This document shows, one piece after another, positions 34,401 to 48,855 of a stretch of 64,000 nt of DNA. Each line of letters starts with the position of its first letter. Position 1 is the stretch's first letter. The stretch comes from Bradysia coprophila (taxonomy: Eukaryota > Arthropoda > Insecta > Diptera > Sciaridae): assembly GCF_014529535.1 (NCBI RefSeq), contig NW_023503409.1, forward strand, positions 2,976,390 to 3,040,389, written 5' to 3'. Below the pieces are notes generated by a model that was not told the DNA's origin, searched no databases, and was given only the letters and a program-made list of their open reading frames with translations. The position numbers and the translations under genes are program-made.

Positions 34401-37400
34401 ATATAGGACGGTATATTCGTACGCTGCCGTGACTGTGACCTCTATATAGCATTTAAAATCGACTATGTAGGTTAACGATAATAAATGTGAACAGATCAGT
34501 ATCCTGCAGCTAGACATAAGTGAACTCGTTATGCTGCAGTTCAATTACTAATTGTGATGTTCCATCAATAACGACCGAAACTAAATTATTTTGTTTCTTT
34601 GAACAAGACTATGAAAATGTTAGCATGGTTGTCGATTATATTTTTGTACACCTTTAGCATCAATACTGACGCCCTGTTCATAGAATCACCAGAAACCTGA
34701 CATATTTCTCGCCATTGCATGGTTGATCATTACCAAAATAAGGTACAACTAATTAAATGGTTACTTGAATTGATTTTAGTTTATCGAATTTTAATTAATT
34801 TTCCCATGGACAACCGAGCAACATTGGCTATTGACGCAAACCATTTTTTTTTCGCAAAACTTGTGAGCATTTTACTCGGAAATATGTGAGAAAATCACAA
34901 ATTAACTTCTGTTAATTGCTTATGGTGTTATGAAATTGTACGTTTTTAATAAAGTTTTATGTTTATTACATTGCATATATGTTGGGCGGAACGTTGAATT
35001 GCAAACGTCTTACCTGATTATTTTATTTTAATGATGTAGCCACAACATATAATGTAATAAAGGCATGCGCAATCGTTTGATGAGAATCTAGATTCTTTTA
35101 CAGAAATTGTTTTCAACAAAGAATGTTTTACCAAGCAAAAATGTTTTAATCAATTCATCCACGAAGAGTACACGTCGAAGACATATTATATACAGAGAGT
35201 TTTTGACCAGTGTGGGTAATGATTCTGGCATGTCCGTCGGTTAAATACTAATATTGGAATGGAATAAACAGATCTAAACTTTTGAGTCGAGTTATAAAAT
35301 TGGATGAGCTACCAACTTTTATTGTTGTATGAAAACAATGAAACCATTATTGTTCTTGGATCACGTCCGTAATAAATGAACAAAAAAATTGCTTCAAATT
35401 AAACGCTATATAAAAACGACATTTTTCAAAATAAAAGCGATCGTGCAGTGTGGCTTAAACGCACTACGCACAGAATCAATTTTTGACACTCTCAGATCAA
35501 CAATTACTAAACAGTGAGTGTGACTAAACTAACTCCTTATTTATATTCAATTTTAGATGATTTATCACGATTTTCGTTATTGTAATAACAAAGTAATGAA
35601 GAGAAGAAAAAAAAAACTTCCGAACAACAAATATTACATCGATAATTCGTAACATGATGGTTCAAATTACAAATAAAAAATAGAATAAAGTTTTTCTCGC
35701 TTGTCAACATTGAATTATTATTATGTTTAAAAAAATAAATAAAATAAATTTCACTTTATGGACAGTTAACATTTATAAACTCATACACAAACATCCATGT
35801 TATGTATGAATAAAAATAAAAACAAAAATTCAAAATGCTCAACGAATATTTTTCATATTTTGTGTTCCACTGAATATTCTCTTCTTTTTTAGAGTCACAG
35901 TTATTAAATGCATAATACCGTTGGTATTTCATTTGTAATGTGTATTAATGTTGATCATTGATTTGACGCTGCATCAAAAAATGTAACATGAAAAAAAAAT
36001 TGTAAATAAATGAAATGGAAATGCAGAATGTTTTTTCGTCGTTACCGGTATTCGAATACAAACATCCAGACGAACGAGTGTGATAAAAATCTACACATTT
36101 TTTTTACATAATTTGCTTATGTACAAATTGTACAAATCGAGAATATAAATGAAAATAAAAGTTTCATTTGAATATAAAAGTTAATGTAATTAATATGCGA
36201 TTCTTACGACACTCTGGATATTTGGTGAATTGCATAAGAGCTACATTTGAATAAGATGCATTTTCCTAATTAAGATGTTAACTGCTACCATCAGGTGGCT
36301 AAAAATGGATCGGTTGGTTATGAAATAAGCGCGCAGTATAGAGTGGAAACTATAACCGCAGACTGTGAGAACGTCATCGTTGTATGATACTTTTTCGGTA
36401 TGTCTTCTATACGCTTTAGTGTGGACATTTTTAATTTGATTAATAGTAGAGAGATTTTCACGTAATGGCACGTTGATGTAGGACCGTGTAATTTTAAATT
36501 AAGTATCCATGCGAATGTATTTAAAGTGAATAATTCAAATAAACGGAGGAAGTCAGCGCGTCCGGCACAAGTTTCTGTGATGAATCCCATTCTTTTTTAT
36601 TGTCTTTCAGTTATGGAAATGAAAGTTTAACGAATCTGATTTAGTTTCTTATGTAAATTGTGAAACCGAGAAACTAGGGTAAAACAACCGAATACGAGTA
36701 CCTGCTGTAATGCGACCCCTCTATTGCCTTTTCTTTCCCATTCGAACGAACAAAAGAAAAGACAGTAGTATGACAGTAGGTAATCGTATTGGGTAATCTT
36801 GTCCTATAGCAGTAGCTGGATTACTGTCAAAGTTTTTGATAGATGAACATTTTTAGTCTTCTAGCCTCAAGACTGCAATAAGCTTATCGGGTCAGTAATT
36901 TTATCTGCGAGAGTTAAATTATTCAACGCCAATAAACTCTGACGAGTATTGAACATATATACCGTCACGTAGCTAATTAAACGACAATACGTGTTCCTTC
37001 TTGTGTCTGTCTATTTTAGTGTTGCTATTCTAATTGTATTCATAAATATATTCGAAAAGCAGAAAGCAACATAAACGTTTTATGGCGCCTACGAGTCATT
37101 TCCATCACCAAAGGATTGATATTCTGATGAGCATGGCAAGTATAGTGTCAGCACGCGTACAAGTTAATTATATCATTCTATTTACATTGACCGATGGGGT
37201 AACAGCGATAAATTAATTTAAAAAGGTTTTCGAATGAGTTCTGTGTAAAGAGAGTGGAAAAAAAATCTTCATACTCTGCTACTGTTTACATCAACCAATT
37301 TACCAATCATTTTTTTAAACTCTTTAAATAACAACTTTACGAACGAAATTGACTTCATATTGAAGCAACTACGTAAATCAGCAATTTATCATTAAATGAA

Positions 37401-40400
37401 AAATGTAAAAAAAAAACAAAAGTTATGCACACAAAACAAAAGCATGCAGTAAAACAAGTTATTGTGTTGAAGATGGAGAATGAAGTGGAAAAAAACAACC
37501 AGAAGAAAACCGAATAACGCGAGAAAAATGCCACAATCAAATTGTAAGCATTGATGAACTGTTGTTGACTCGATCAGTTATGTGTGCACCACGAAGAGTT
37601 TTCTATGATCGTGAGTTATAGACGGTTTGCATAGGCAGCAAGGACTTTCAAATAAGCAACAGTTACATTGAAAAATCAAATTGGTTATACAGAAACATCG
37701 TAAAATTAAATCAGTGGCTGTCTCTGGTAGTTAAATGCAATTTTAAAAACTCTTCACAATTATCATTGCCAGCACACTCGTACTTTAATTGCACCGTTGA
37801 AACTTGCACTTTGCATCGGTCTGAGAATTGAAGACACGAACGATACGAAGATAACTTTTTTGTTTTCGTTTAAGAATGATGCAAAATTATCTTACACATA
37901 AATGGTGTCTGGTTTTAAAGTGTTGTACTAATAAGATTTAAAATTGTAAACAAAACAACTTAACAAACGCTACAGCTGAAACTACACCAAAGAGACAACA
38001 TATTATTCAAGGGAAAGTGGAAACAATTTTTTTCCACTTATTAACGTTACATCCATGTAGTGAACATATACGGTGATGCGAATGCGACGAATATTCACGT
38101 CTATTTGAATACACAACTAACATAGCATTATGACATTATAATATGCATGCTGATGATTAAAGGTGATGATGGTCCAATACACCTAGCGGCACAGACTCGC
38201 AAAACTTATTGCACTTGTAAGTTGAACTGGCTGAACATAAATTTAAATACCATGATATTGATTGCTAGACATATATTATGTTTTTCGACATTCAAGTTGA
38301 ATGTTATCCATAAAAAAATGGTTGTGTGGTGCTGTTGATTTTTTTTTCAACAACACAACCGGCCAAAACGAAATTTTAATGAAGATTTATTGATACTTGT
38401 GATGCCACTTGAAAGTATTAGGAAAGTCATGTTTGACAATATGCAAATTTGTTAGCAATGTGAAAATTTATGTGCGCACGTATTATATCGTCTCCGCCAT
38501 ATTATAGAATTGTTTTCGCGATTGTATCACACCTAAAATTTGTTTTATACAAATGTACCGTCAAGTATGGCGGAACTGTAATTACATTTTTTTTTGCCTA
38601 CGATGATATTAGACTGGGTATAATCAGAAATGTACGGCTTAGCGAATTGTCGGTAAATGTGTCTTAGAAGCGATAATTAGAGATTTGAAATTGTTTTACT
38701 AGTAAAATTTGTAATTGTTTTTGACTTTTAACTTTGGCACGAATGAAGTTAGATTAAACAAGTCAAACAAGCCGATTCAGATAAAGAAAGCAGAGGGAGA
38801 GAGAGAGTGTGATAGACCAGTTAAATACCAAAGTTTAAACACCATCGCATCGAAAGAAAACGATTAACACTTCGGTAGAAAAAAAAAGTGCAAGTTTTTT
38901 TTTAATCACAAAACAAAGGAAAGAATTAAAATTTTGATCATCATTGTAGGTATGGTATATACAATTCACAAAAAATAACTCGAAAAGACCAAACGTTCAT
39001 TGTGTGTATGCATATGACATTTAACATTAACAAGAAGCAACTTTCTTCAGCTTCTTTATATCAATTTCTAATAACTATGCGCATAATTATTATATTACTA
39101 ATTTGAAAAGTAAGCTTAACCTCAGCTTTGGTCTGTGTATAATATACACATAATATAAAGAAAGACACGAAGCGAGAGAAATATTATAACCATGAAGAAG
39201 ATGCGTTAACTTTTGATTTCATCTTCGGTTTATTATTGAATGAATAATTTTGCATAATTTTTCAACGACGAAGTTTAAGTTTAAGGGCACACTAAATGTT
39301 TTTTTCGGTAAATGTTAATTTGTGGATTTTTTTCTCTCGACCTTACTCTCATTTGAATTTAGATTTTTGTTTTGGTGAATAAAGTTCGATGAATTTGGAG
39401 AAACTTTACAGTAAATACGGGATTTAGTGTGTGTGTTTGAAAGATGATGATTGTTTTACGAAGACTTTGTTGTTTGAGTAGAGAAATCTGATTGGTATTT
39501 TGTTTTGTTGGAAATTTCAATGGTGACCATTGGTCTCATGGGACGTTTATGTGACAAGGTGGATGAGTGATAGTGATGTATTAGACTCTCTGGTAAAATA
39601 ATATGAAACCTAAATTTGCAACGTTGCTCCATTTTCACTATTTTAATTCGAAAATTCACTCTTCAGTTACTAAACGGAACGTTTAAGTATTATGATGACT
39701 TTCTTATCGATTTAAAGCGAAATGTGTCACTCATATATCTTCAAGATTGGAAGTAACATTCTATTAATAAAGACAAACAAAGAGGTATTTGTTTTAGCGT
39801 TGATATTAGTCATTGAAGCTATAGTGTACAACAAAGGAAGCACCAACACACTACCTCAGTGCCTGTATTATTTTCAGCCAAATCAACCTCTCTCACTCGC
39901 AATATTTACCAGCAAAAGTTAATTTATAAAAATTAGTATGAATGTCATATTCCAGTAAGTTTTAGAGATGCCTCCATATGATATGCCATGAAATACAAAT
40001 GAGTAATACTTTAATAGTACGTTTTATACACTTTTCCGGAAACAATAAAATTCAATTAAAAAAGATTAAAAATGCCACAATCGTACCCGGCTTTTTCTTT
40101 TTTCTACTGCTATGTGGATACGTTGAATCTTTTCTATAAACATTTGCAAGAAATGTAAATTTTACCAACACATGCGAGTCGTTTATTTCGTAAACAAGTT
40201 TTTTTTGGCGTTCACAAATAATATTTGGATTTTAATCACCTCGAACGGAAAAAGGCTTCTTAGAAACGTTCAGCCCATCTGTTGTCGACAACAGAGACCG
40301 AAATAATTTGCGATTCACAGCTGATGTATGTTTTTTTAGTATGTGTATAGAGTGAAGTAAAAGATTGTGAATCAAACTGATGTTACACCAGACATCATAC

Positions 40401-43400
40401 ATTTGATGATCATTCGTGACTCGCTTTACATTGATAAAGACCCTTTCAGTACTCAGAGCAATTTCTACTGATTTTCTATTTTTTTTTTAAATGAAATTTG
40501 TGTTGAACTCAGGCAATCAAAATTCTGAGTGAATCTCGATATAATTTACAAAATTTATATAATGTGGTGAGAGTCAATATTGAAATCAAAGTCTGACACA
40601 CTTAAAATCACTTCTTATTTTCTTCAAAATAAAAAAAAAGAAATTTTCACAGTATGCATGAGTTTTTCCTATCAGATAAAATGTGTTTTAAAAAAATTAG
40701 CACATAATCGAGCACGTACAATGGAATATAAAAATACTCATGAAGAAAATCGTAATTGTTATGGTTCATTGGTTGTTACTTTTCACACTATACGAGCTGG
40801 TAAATCGCGCATAAAATCGCGATTCACTTCCATTAAATGTTTTGTTTGTTATTTTAAAAATGTTTGCATAGAAAATCAATGAACTTTGTGCATAATATAA
40901 CTGTGTGCTATATTGGCCGCTGACTGGTGTCGTTGCTATAGTTATCTGAGTATTGTTTATGAAGGCGGATGTTTGAATTTTATTTATGTTTTTTTTTATT
41001 CTTCGTTCATTCTTATGTACGTACATCGTATGATGTGTGACCGTTCGAACATTCTTTCGACTTGATGACTTACAGAAATTCCTTTCGTTATTCTGATAGG
41101 AGGAACACAGCGCAAAGTCTAAAATGCAAACAAATTATTGAATTGCAAGCAGTACTTTGCGAGGTACTTTGTAGCAGTTTGTTGCAGACAAACTAAACAA
41201 TAAATCGAGAACAAACAAAATCCAACGAATAACATGAAACCTGTCCAGAATTCAGATATTTTACAGTTTTCTATCAATTGCGGCAAAATAAATTTCCACT
41301 TGATAAGCTAGGGATGAGCTCAAAAAAGGTTTGAAAATAAAGAAATTAGTAAAAAAAATTGAAACCAGTGCAGGTTATCAGACAAAAAAAAACCTTTAAT
41401 GTAGAATCTTGTAGACGTGACGTAACGTTTAGTTTAGTACTGTTGAATATCCGCACGATATAAAAAGCCTAAGATTGAACGTAATTTTTTATTTTATTCG
41501 AAGAGGAATTAATAGAAACCGAAGATAGACTATCGACTTCATTGGGATAACGTAAACTTTAATGCGAACGAATCTTGTTATGTTGCAACAGAATTTCGGT
41601 TTCGTGGCAAGTTCCAATTAAAACTTACTTCGATAATAGGCAAGAGAAACGATAAGTCTAAATGGTTTTTCTTCCAGAATGGAACACGCAGTTAAAATTC
41701 TACAGAAATATTTTGTGCAGAATTCTTTAAATAAAAATACCTTTGCATGCATAATAAGTAATGCTATTTGCTATCTATCATCCCATCCATCATATCCAAT
41801 TATTTTCTACGATATAAAATCACAAATCAAACAAAGCCAGAAAATGAAAAAAAAATATTTTTCTTAAAAACAATAAAAAGTGTATTTTCTCGTCGGAAAA
41901 TAATAGGTTTGGAATGCAAGAACCATAATTAGGGTAATTTGTACTCAGAGATATATACGAAATGAAAATATAAATAAATTAATTATATACAATCGAGCGT
42001 CCTTGACGAATACAACCAACTTAAGAATTGAAACAAATTATTCAATTTATTCATAAATTGCAAGATGATCGGTAAACAATGTATACATACATACGTACGT
42101 AGTGCAAATTCAAGCGACCGCTTTCTTTATATATTTATTGTTTTCCAATATTTAAAAAAAAATATTTTTCTCTTTGTTATTTATCGATGATGTACGCTCA
42201 ATACATCTCTGAATATATTGTTTATTTGCATGGAAATTATACTCATTTTGGAGCAAATTGAATGCTGAATTATTTATTTTTGTTGAATTAGTTACAGTCA
42301 TCTATACGTTCAGTTCATTGTAAATGTTACTGAGCGCAACAAAAGGTTAATTTTATGTTGAACTTATTTTTGTTTATAGGATGCGTAGGATTCCGTTCGT
42401 CTTGTTTCGACAAAACAAGCAAACTTTTCGCCGACCTTCTACCTAAAAAAAATGATTTCCGTAAACATTGCCGGCAAATTTAAACTCGGTTCAGCCCCAC
42501 AATTTTGTAAATTAGTTTTAGCCTGTTGTGACAACAATAAATTGGATAAATACCTGAAGGTCGTTGGAGTAGAACATGATAGTTTTTATTCTGATGAATA
42601 AACTCTTAACTAGCCCGACAAGAAACTGATTCTAGCGCAAAATTGTGCTGTGTGATGTTGCAAAAATGTTCGAGTGTATATTTGAGATGAATAAGCAAAA
42701 TTCAAACTGAATTTACGATTCTACAGAACGAAAATAAATTGCAAGTAATTTGAATAGTAGTACTGAAAGCGAATTTTTCAATTTGTATATTTTTTCGATA
42801 ATTGACTGGAACGCCCATAATCATAACAAATTGTAAATATCATAGTGCATAAGAGCCTTGAATTTGGTCAAATAAATTATGTTTCTAGGAGCTGAGTTGG
42901 ACTGTTTCTTTTGTCGTTTATTAAAACCACCGAAAGTTTAGTGAAAAAGTTATGTAAATCAATTTGAGCATGAACAATAAAAAAAGATGTAACAATTTAC
43001 AAACGGAAACAATATCGGTTTAAATTCAAAACAGAATTGCTGGTCGCAAAGGTGTGCGTTCTTTGCATATTCAATGACACGTCACTTAAAGCGGAAGTGG
43101 ATCGCATTACTGGAAATTTATTTTAGACATTAAATTGTATTCCTAGCAACAAACACACTTGTTTCAATAAAAAAAAAATTAAAAATATATTTTAAAAAAA
43201 TGATGGTGGTTGCGCTGTGTGGTTTGTGTTCAGTTTACAGGCACAAAAATATTTTGCACTAAAATGGCATTTCATTTAAAACAAATACAATTACGAGATA
43301 AAATACATTTGGTGTATGTTAAAAGAGAACTTTTAAAGTAGACCGACGAAACACAAATCGAAATTTGATGTTCGCCAAAAAAAAAGTTGCAAAAATTACA

Positions 43401-44539
43401 AAAAGTTGTTTGTGAAATGTACAAACTATACTCAAGGATTCACAATCAATAATCCCATATTGTTACAGATTGGATCGTTATCTAATGTTCATCGCCAAAC
43501 AATAAAATTATTGAAAGCCATAACTGAAACTTCTGGGTGGCTTACGTAAAAGGACAAACGACATTTCTATCAATAAAATTACAAAATTTGAAAAACTTTT
43601 CCTTTTCATTTTCTCCAATTTCTTTCAATTCACTTTATAATTTATGAGGAACAAAATTCATGCAAAAAAATAACCGAATCAGAAAATGGTGAAATTCTGC
43701 AAATCAAAGCGGATTTTAAACATTTTTTTTGTTATAAAACAGAAAAAATTCAGTTTATATTGTCCGATGCAAATGATTTTTTGGCTCTGATTTGAATATT
43801 AAAAGATAAAACTGACAGCAAATTTAGAAATTTTATTATTTATTGGGCTATCTATTATTATTCAAAGCATTTATCGGAAGACCGCACTACAGTCGATACT
43901 ATTAATTTTACATTTTAAATATTTTTTTCACTTTTATTTCAATAGCGCGCGGTATATATCATAACGGTAGGTATTAAAATAATAAAAAAATAATTTATGG
44001 ATTGTTTCTTTTCATGTATCTTGGTCTCTGGTGTTTACAAACAACTTTTCCATGGCGTACACTCTTGACAATTTTTTACTCAAAAATGCAAATTTTTGCC
44101 AATGATATGAGTAACACGAGAAAAACGTCTTTTCAAATTATTATTTTCAATTATTGACTTTTTATTTTGGTCATTTCAAATATTGAATAACTTTTTTTCT
44201 CTTCATGCTAATTTGCTTTAGTGATTCAAACATCATCACACCATAACCAAAGAGTTAATATGTACTATATTTGCACCATTTTGTCGTTAAATATACTACG
44301 GACGACCGAATGCGACAAAATTATTCGCTTGGTAATTGGTTATGTAACCAGGAAGGAAGAGTGACAAGAGTAAAGCTATCTTGCGAACATTTAAAATATA
44401 GATACGAGGCGAATCCGAACAATCGCATGAAAACCTCGAGTTGTATATTATAATTCGTACTCTACATGCCCAGACTGAGGAGTGACAATAAAATGAATTA
44501 AAAACAAGGCATCAGAACAGTAGGAGCGTTTGCTGCGAC
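28449..44539. other. 16-kb AT-rich stretch, possibly Shroom intron
   Basis: No supported exon, RNA gene or long repeat. Open frames here are under about 100 codons, lack family resemblance and match the chance level of such DNA. Homopolymer and short AT runs are common. Because Shroom's upstream exons must lie to the right on the minus strand, all or part may be intron. Confidence 0.5.
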
Positions 44540-44779
44540 TTAGCCCCGTACGACCCGTAATCCTATTTCGTCCGTAACCATAATACGTCCGTAGCCGTAA
44601 TACGCCCGGAACCCTAATACGTCTACAACCCTCTAATGCGTCTGTTACCAAAATGCAAGTCAAGTTGGGCATGGTCAAATTTACTGAAAGTGTTCATTTT
44701 TAAAATTGCGCAGAGCGCAATTACGAAAGCCCGTACGAAGTACCTCTCAAATAAAACCAACAATTTACGATATTATTTT

Positions 44780-45350
44780 AGAAACCCAAAATTTTTTGCC
44801 AACTTTCTATTGGGTATTCAATTATCTCTCAAATGAAACAAAAAGTAGCAAAATCAGATGAGATTTACTCGATTTATGTGCAAAAAACACTTAGGGCCGA
44901 GTAGCGGCCTTAGTCCAAGGGCCCAAATTTGAAACTTTTTTCGCCACGTTCTTTTCGGTATTCAATTACCTTCCATAAAAAACTAAATCTAGCAAAATCG
45001 GATGAGATTTACTCGATTTATGTGCAAAAAACACTTAGGGCCGAGTAGCGGCCTTAGTCCAAGGGCCCAAATTTGAAACTTTTTTTGCCATCATTCTATT
45101 CGGCATTCAATTATCTCTCAAATAAAACAAAATCTAGCAAAATCGGATGAGATTTACTCGATTTATGTGCAAAAAACACTTAGGGCCGAGTAGCGGCCTT
45201 AGTCCAAGGGCCCAAATTTGAAACTTTTTTCGACACGTTCTTTTCGGTATTCAATTACTTTCCATAAAAACTAAATTTGGCAAAATCGGATGAGATTTAC
45301 TCGATTTATGTGGAAAAAACACTTAGGGCCGAGTAACGACCTTTGAGCCC
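44780..45350. repeat. Four tandem copies of a ~144-bp unit
   Basis: The landmark GATGAGATTTACTCGATTTA occurs at 44857, 45001, 45146 and 45289, giving periods of 144, 145 and 143. Each unit also carries AAACACTTAGGGCCGAGTA and, in the first three, CGGCCTTAGTCCAAGGGCCC. Copies are highly similar, implying recent amplification. Confidence 0.9.
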
Positions 45351-45627
45351 TCCCAACAAGCTCGCGTTGCATCCTACACAAAAACAATGTTCAGCAACTT
45401 TGTTCTACTCGTCAATACCTTTCATTTGATATATCACAAGCAGCTATTGCGTGCGTATTTCGGTAAATATCGTCGAAAGACTGAAAAACACCTATAGGGC
45501 CCTAGCTCTGGAAGGGCCGACCCCACCATGCCCATTTTCGAACTTGACCCTACTTTTGTCGATACCAATCGGGGAAAAAAAGAATTTTGAAAAAAGGTTG
45601 TGATTTGCTCAAGCTAGAGGGGTCACA

Positions 45628-45662
45628 GACGGACGGACGGACGGACGGACGGACGGACGGAC
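45628..45662. repeat. Tetranucleotide microsatellite (GGAC)n
   Basis: About eight to nine uninterrupted GGAC units inside the 44540-45793 element. Confidence 0.95.
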
Positions 45663-45793
45663 ATTTTTTTTTATTGCGGATTCGTCATCTATGAACATAA
45701 CCAAATGCTTTGCCCTTACTGTCTGCTTCCAATTCGACGTGTTACAAACGGCATATTAATCTTATAAGCCCCCAGTACTTCGTACGGGGCTAA

Positions 45794-48710
45794 AAAGTTC
45801 CCGAAGGTGTTGAAGGAAGGGCTTATGCAGAAATTGTGGTGAGATTGATTATAATTGACAATTAGCTATGAAATTTCGTTATATATTGTGGCGTGTGTTA
45901 GTTGTGGATGATTTATGGTATGCATATTTCGATTTTCAGATAAAGGACTTGATTATAAGGTTTAAACATTTCGTAACTAGTCGTGGGTGCGAATCCAAAA
46001 ATTAAGAAAAAATCTAGTCCCTTATTTGTTAATTTTTACGTTAAACGTAAATCACTCGTCAAATATTATGTTGCTTTCACTTTCTTCCGATTGTGTTAGA
46101 TTTTCAACGCTTATAGAGACAAACTTTAGAGAAAATTGGGAATGAAATAGATTCTAACTTTAACTATTGCTGCGGTAAAACCTTTTGTTATTAATTGAAG
46201 TATTTGACTTGAATTAAACACCGTTTTCGCTTCAGAAATTTGATTTAATTAAATAAATTTCGAAATAACTTGAAGCATACGAACTAAAAGCTAAAAAATG
46301 TGCAGATTTACTATTTTAACATGTTTGCACAATAGAGGCACAAAAAACGCGTTCAATCTTCAAGTGAAAATAGATTAAATAACATCTCATAATTCTTGCA
46401 GTCGAAACTATTTATAATTATGATTCAAATGTTATCTGAATGAATATTATGAATTGAGAAGAAGGAGAAAATATATGAATGAATAAAACGAAACATTCAA
46501 AAGAATAATTTATTAACAGTTTCGGATACAAAAATTTTCTCAAAAATTATTCAAAATGTTAATTGAGCGCGGTCATATGTATGAATATGTTGCATGCATC
46601 TTTGAGTATTTTTATTATTATTTTTTCTATTCGGTTCGTTGAGTTTTTAAGATTCAACATTTATGTTTTCAATTAAGACATTTCAAATCGGGTCTACATT
46701 TTGTGAATATAGGTTAAGTTGAGCATAAATGTGGGATGTGGGTGTTTCAACAGACACGCATAGAGACGGTATTTCTCCTTTCACAACGCGCTTTAAGTAA
46801 TTTTTTGTTGTTCTTTACGATATTTTTAGAATTAATATTAAAATTAGATTTCTGAAAAGAAACCGTGATATTGTCAGTGTCTGAATTTGAAATTAGTCAA
46901 TATAGTATTAGCTTTGTACGGCGCATTCCATGACCTGTCGTGTGATGAACGTAATTTTGTGTTAAAACAGCTTGAAGCTAGAGAATCGAAGATGCTCTAA
47001 GATAACAGATTTTGAGCTGTTTTTCTTTGAAGTTTCGCTAGTCACGAGATAGGTAATGGAATGCTTCATATGCTAGTCTGCAGTTATCGTGAAATACTTG
47101 TATTTCTCAAAATATGACCCGGTCATTTTCATTAGTAACCACTGGCCGAAACATGATTTATCGTTAGGAAGCCTCGAGAGTAAGAGTTCAACAGTTGCGT
47201 GTCTGTGTCACGAAATAGGAATCCCAGACTATTATTTCTGTAGAGTTGTGAATTTACGACGTACTATATGCGCTGCAGTAATTATCTGACACGTTGATTA
47301 CAATTTAAAGGGAAATCGAACTCGGGAAAAATTAACACATTATTATACTATCACGATGGTCTTGAGTGTACTTATAAGTACTATGTAATTCTTTGAATGT
47401 CCTTTGAGCGATAGGTAAGAAAATGGGTGCAGATATATACTTTGACCATTTTCAACACGATCCCACACAGTTTTGAATTCAAATTTTAATTGTGATTCAT
47501 TTAAGTCCTCAATTCGACACACGATCACCTCCAAAAAAACATTTATCGATCATAAACGGGTGATTGAACTTCTTCTGATAAATTTCACATGTATGCCTGA
47601 TGTAGTACAACATCCGATTCGCAACAAAGTTTTGTGAATTTAATAAAGAAGAAGATTGATAAACGACCAGACATGATTTGTCTTGGTTATTAGTGATCAA
47701 ATTCCGATTAAGCGATTTATACGCACAACGTATACCATCAAGGCAGATATGGAAGAAAAAGACTACCTCTACGGTCGTTTTTTTTCAATGGGAGGTTGGA
47801 TAATATTATGAGAGGAATTTAATAATTATGATATTCTGGAAAGGCATTATCCGTACATTTGATCTCACTTTGTATAATACATATTATGTACGAGACAAAA
47901 AACAACAACGATACAAAGAAACAGACTCAGCATAATTTATTAAAAAAAGCTAACGCTTTATTAGCGTCCATGTAGAATTACAAATGTCGGTTTTGGGTTT
48001 AACTTTTTTTCAGCTTCACACAAACGCTTGCATTGTTTCTCGACCGGTAAGTGTTACAAATTTAATAAAGTACATAAGTAAAACAATGTTTTTTCAATAA
48101 ACAACATTTCTGTCATTGTTCTGAAAACCTACTATTTTTCTTCGTTTACAGTAAATAAATTCGAATGAATTTTTTTGGTGTTTACAAGACCGACAATTAC
48201 GATTTTTTTTGGTAAAAAAAAACTGAGAAGAAGAAACAAAATAATAACCAAAAAAATGCGAAATAAAACAAAACCATAAGTTTTAACATTTATTTCCGTT
48301 TTGTGAAGAAAGTTCTTTGGCGAAAAAAGCCACAAATTTGAATTATAATGGAAAAGAAAGTCTGTAATTATACGAAAACATATATGATAAACTTCTGAAT
48401 TCTGAATTTTAATTCAAAATATTGTATGTGAAACCAAACCACTTCATTCTGATCGTGTAAATATAAACTAAAAACCGACAAATGTTATGCATATACTTAC
48501 GAAAAGGAATGGATCTAATTTTTGAATATTTTGAATCATTTTGCGGAACACGTAAATTATGCAGCAGCAAAAGATGTGAAAGAGCTTACCTGAAATAAAA
48601 AAGAAAAGAAATTCGTTAATTGCAATTTTCACACACATAATAAACATTTTAAGAAAAGGCAACCAAATTATCAATTTCTATACGTAAATTAACAAATTTT
48701 ATTTCAGGCT
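45794..48710. other. AT-rich non-coding stretch
   Basis: No gene or long repeat supported. Confidence 0.4.
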
Positions 48711-48855
48711 GATTCACAAAGTACGCACGCTCATTAGGGGGAAGGGGTTTCAGAGAACAAAGCGTGCGCTTCATTCATTTTCAAATAATTGTCCAGACAT
48801 TTTTGCACGTTATGAGGAAGGGGATCAAAGTTTGCAAGTCCGTACTTTGTGAATG
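48711..48855. mobile_element. ~145-bp MITE with 14-bp terminal inverted repeats
   Basis: ATTCACAAAGTACG at the left (48712-48725) is mirrored by CGTACTTTGTGAAT at the right (48841-48854). The interior is GC-richer than its surroundings. Typical size and build of a non-autonomous DNA transposon; superfamily not assigned. Confidence 0.7.

Larger units (their letters stand above)
44540..45793. mobile_element. 1.25-kb repetitive element with short inverted ends
   Basis: It begins TTAGCCCCGTACGA and ends TCGTACGGGGCTAA, exact 14-bp inverted ends. From the left it contains a 17-bp tandem repeat (TAATACGTCCGTAGCCG type, about 44558-44645), four tandem ~144-bp units (about 44780-45350), a unique GC-richer block, and a GGAC microsatellite near 45628-45662. 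No coding frame; a non-autonomous element with satellite-like interior. Confidence 0.7.

Noticed and set aside
40580..41026. Open frames of 86-100 codons on both strands
   Set aside because: No domain, lysine/asparagine/phenylalanine-rich composition expected of AT-rich non-coding DNA.
44558..45350. CRISPR-like array
   Set aside because: Eukaryotic context; direct tandem units without unique spacers, so ordinary tandem repeats.
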